A stretch of 16,353 bases of DNA from Bremia lactucae (lineage: Eukaryota > Oomycota > Peronosporomycetes > Peronosporales > Peronosporaceae): contig NC_090615.1 in NCBI RefSeq assembly GCF_004359215.1, positions 4,441,858 to 4,458,210 on the forward strand. Reading direction: 5' to 3'. Positions 16,301 through 16,353 of this stretch are shown here, one piece after another; the first letter of the stretch is position 1; each line of letters opens with the position of its first letter. A program made the position numbers and the translations under genes. The notes below the pieces were generated by a model. It was given only the letters and a program-made list of their open reading frames with translations, was not told the DNA's origin and ran no database searches.

Positions 16301-16353
16301 GGGCGGGATGCCCTACTGACGCGGACTCTGAAGCTACCCCTAAGTTCAGAGTT
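16301..16353 (+). CDS. pol: Element C pol start (partial, window edge)
   Basis: After the gag TAG (16298-16300) the sequence stays open to the window end in the gag frame (GRDALLTRTLKLPLSS) and in the -1 frame (GCPTDADSEATPKFRV). Only 53 bases are available, so I cannot say which one is pol. No protease motif is reached. Confidence 0.3.

Overview
The window is a graveyard of LTR retrotransposons. All five elements recognised are Ty3/gypsy-type chromovirus relatives in different states of decay, and no host housekeeping gene, tRNA or rRNA is visible. The style of the integrase and gag sequences (H2C2-type zinc finger followed by a CEQCQR-like motif, a long integrase tail, a C-terminal chromodomain, CCHC gag knuckles) recalls gypsy elements of oomycetes (Phytophthora and downy mildews). 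That assignment is from memory of the families, not from a search.

Layout. Element B (+, 1-3274) enters from the left edge inside reverse transcriptase and runs through RNase H, integrase and a broken chromodomain, then stops abruptly. Element D (-, 3275-6262) lies tail to tail with it: read on the minus strand it has an LTR, a primer-binding site, gag with a CCHC knuckle, protease, and the linker before RT, where it is cut off at the B junction. Element A (+, 6263 to about 8640) has a 5' LTR, primer-binding site and decayed gag that is fused directly to the pol chromodomain, so protease, RT, RNase H and most of integrase are deleted. Bases 8640-9670 are unassigned. Element E (-, 9672-14632) has both LTRs in part, a polypurine tract, gag, a tandem-repeat block where protease and RT should be, integrase and chromodomain. 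Element C (+, 14633 to the right edge) has a complete 5' LTR, primer-binding site and an intact 361-codon gag. It starts inside the LTR of E.

The most notable point is a second gene on the opposite strand at the 3' end of pol. In A and B a shared antisense reading frame starts near the 3' end of the element, runs back across the chromodomain and ends at the end of integrase. It encodes a protein with a coiled coil and, in B, a Ser/Pro/Arg-rich tail. E has an antisense frame of about 1.3 kb in exactly the same slot, with a different sequence but again an acidic start and a coiled-coil end. Differences between A and B outside pol fall mostly at the wobble position of the antisense frame, which supports past protein-coding selection on that strand. 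Antisense additional ORFs are known from some plant gypsy elements such as Grande and Retand; I do not know of a description for this group.

The other unusual signal is a very high density of short perfect inverted repeats in the body of D (3619-5720), with arms of 7 to 13 bases every 100 bases or so.
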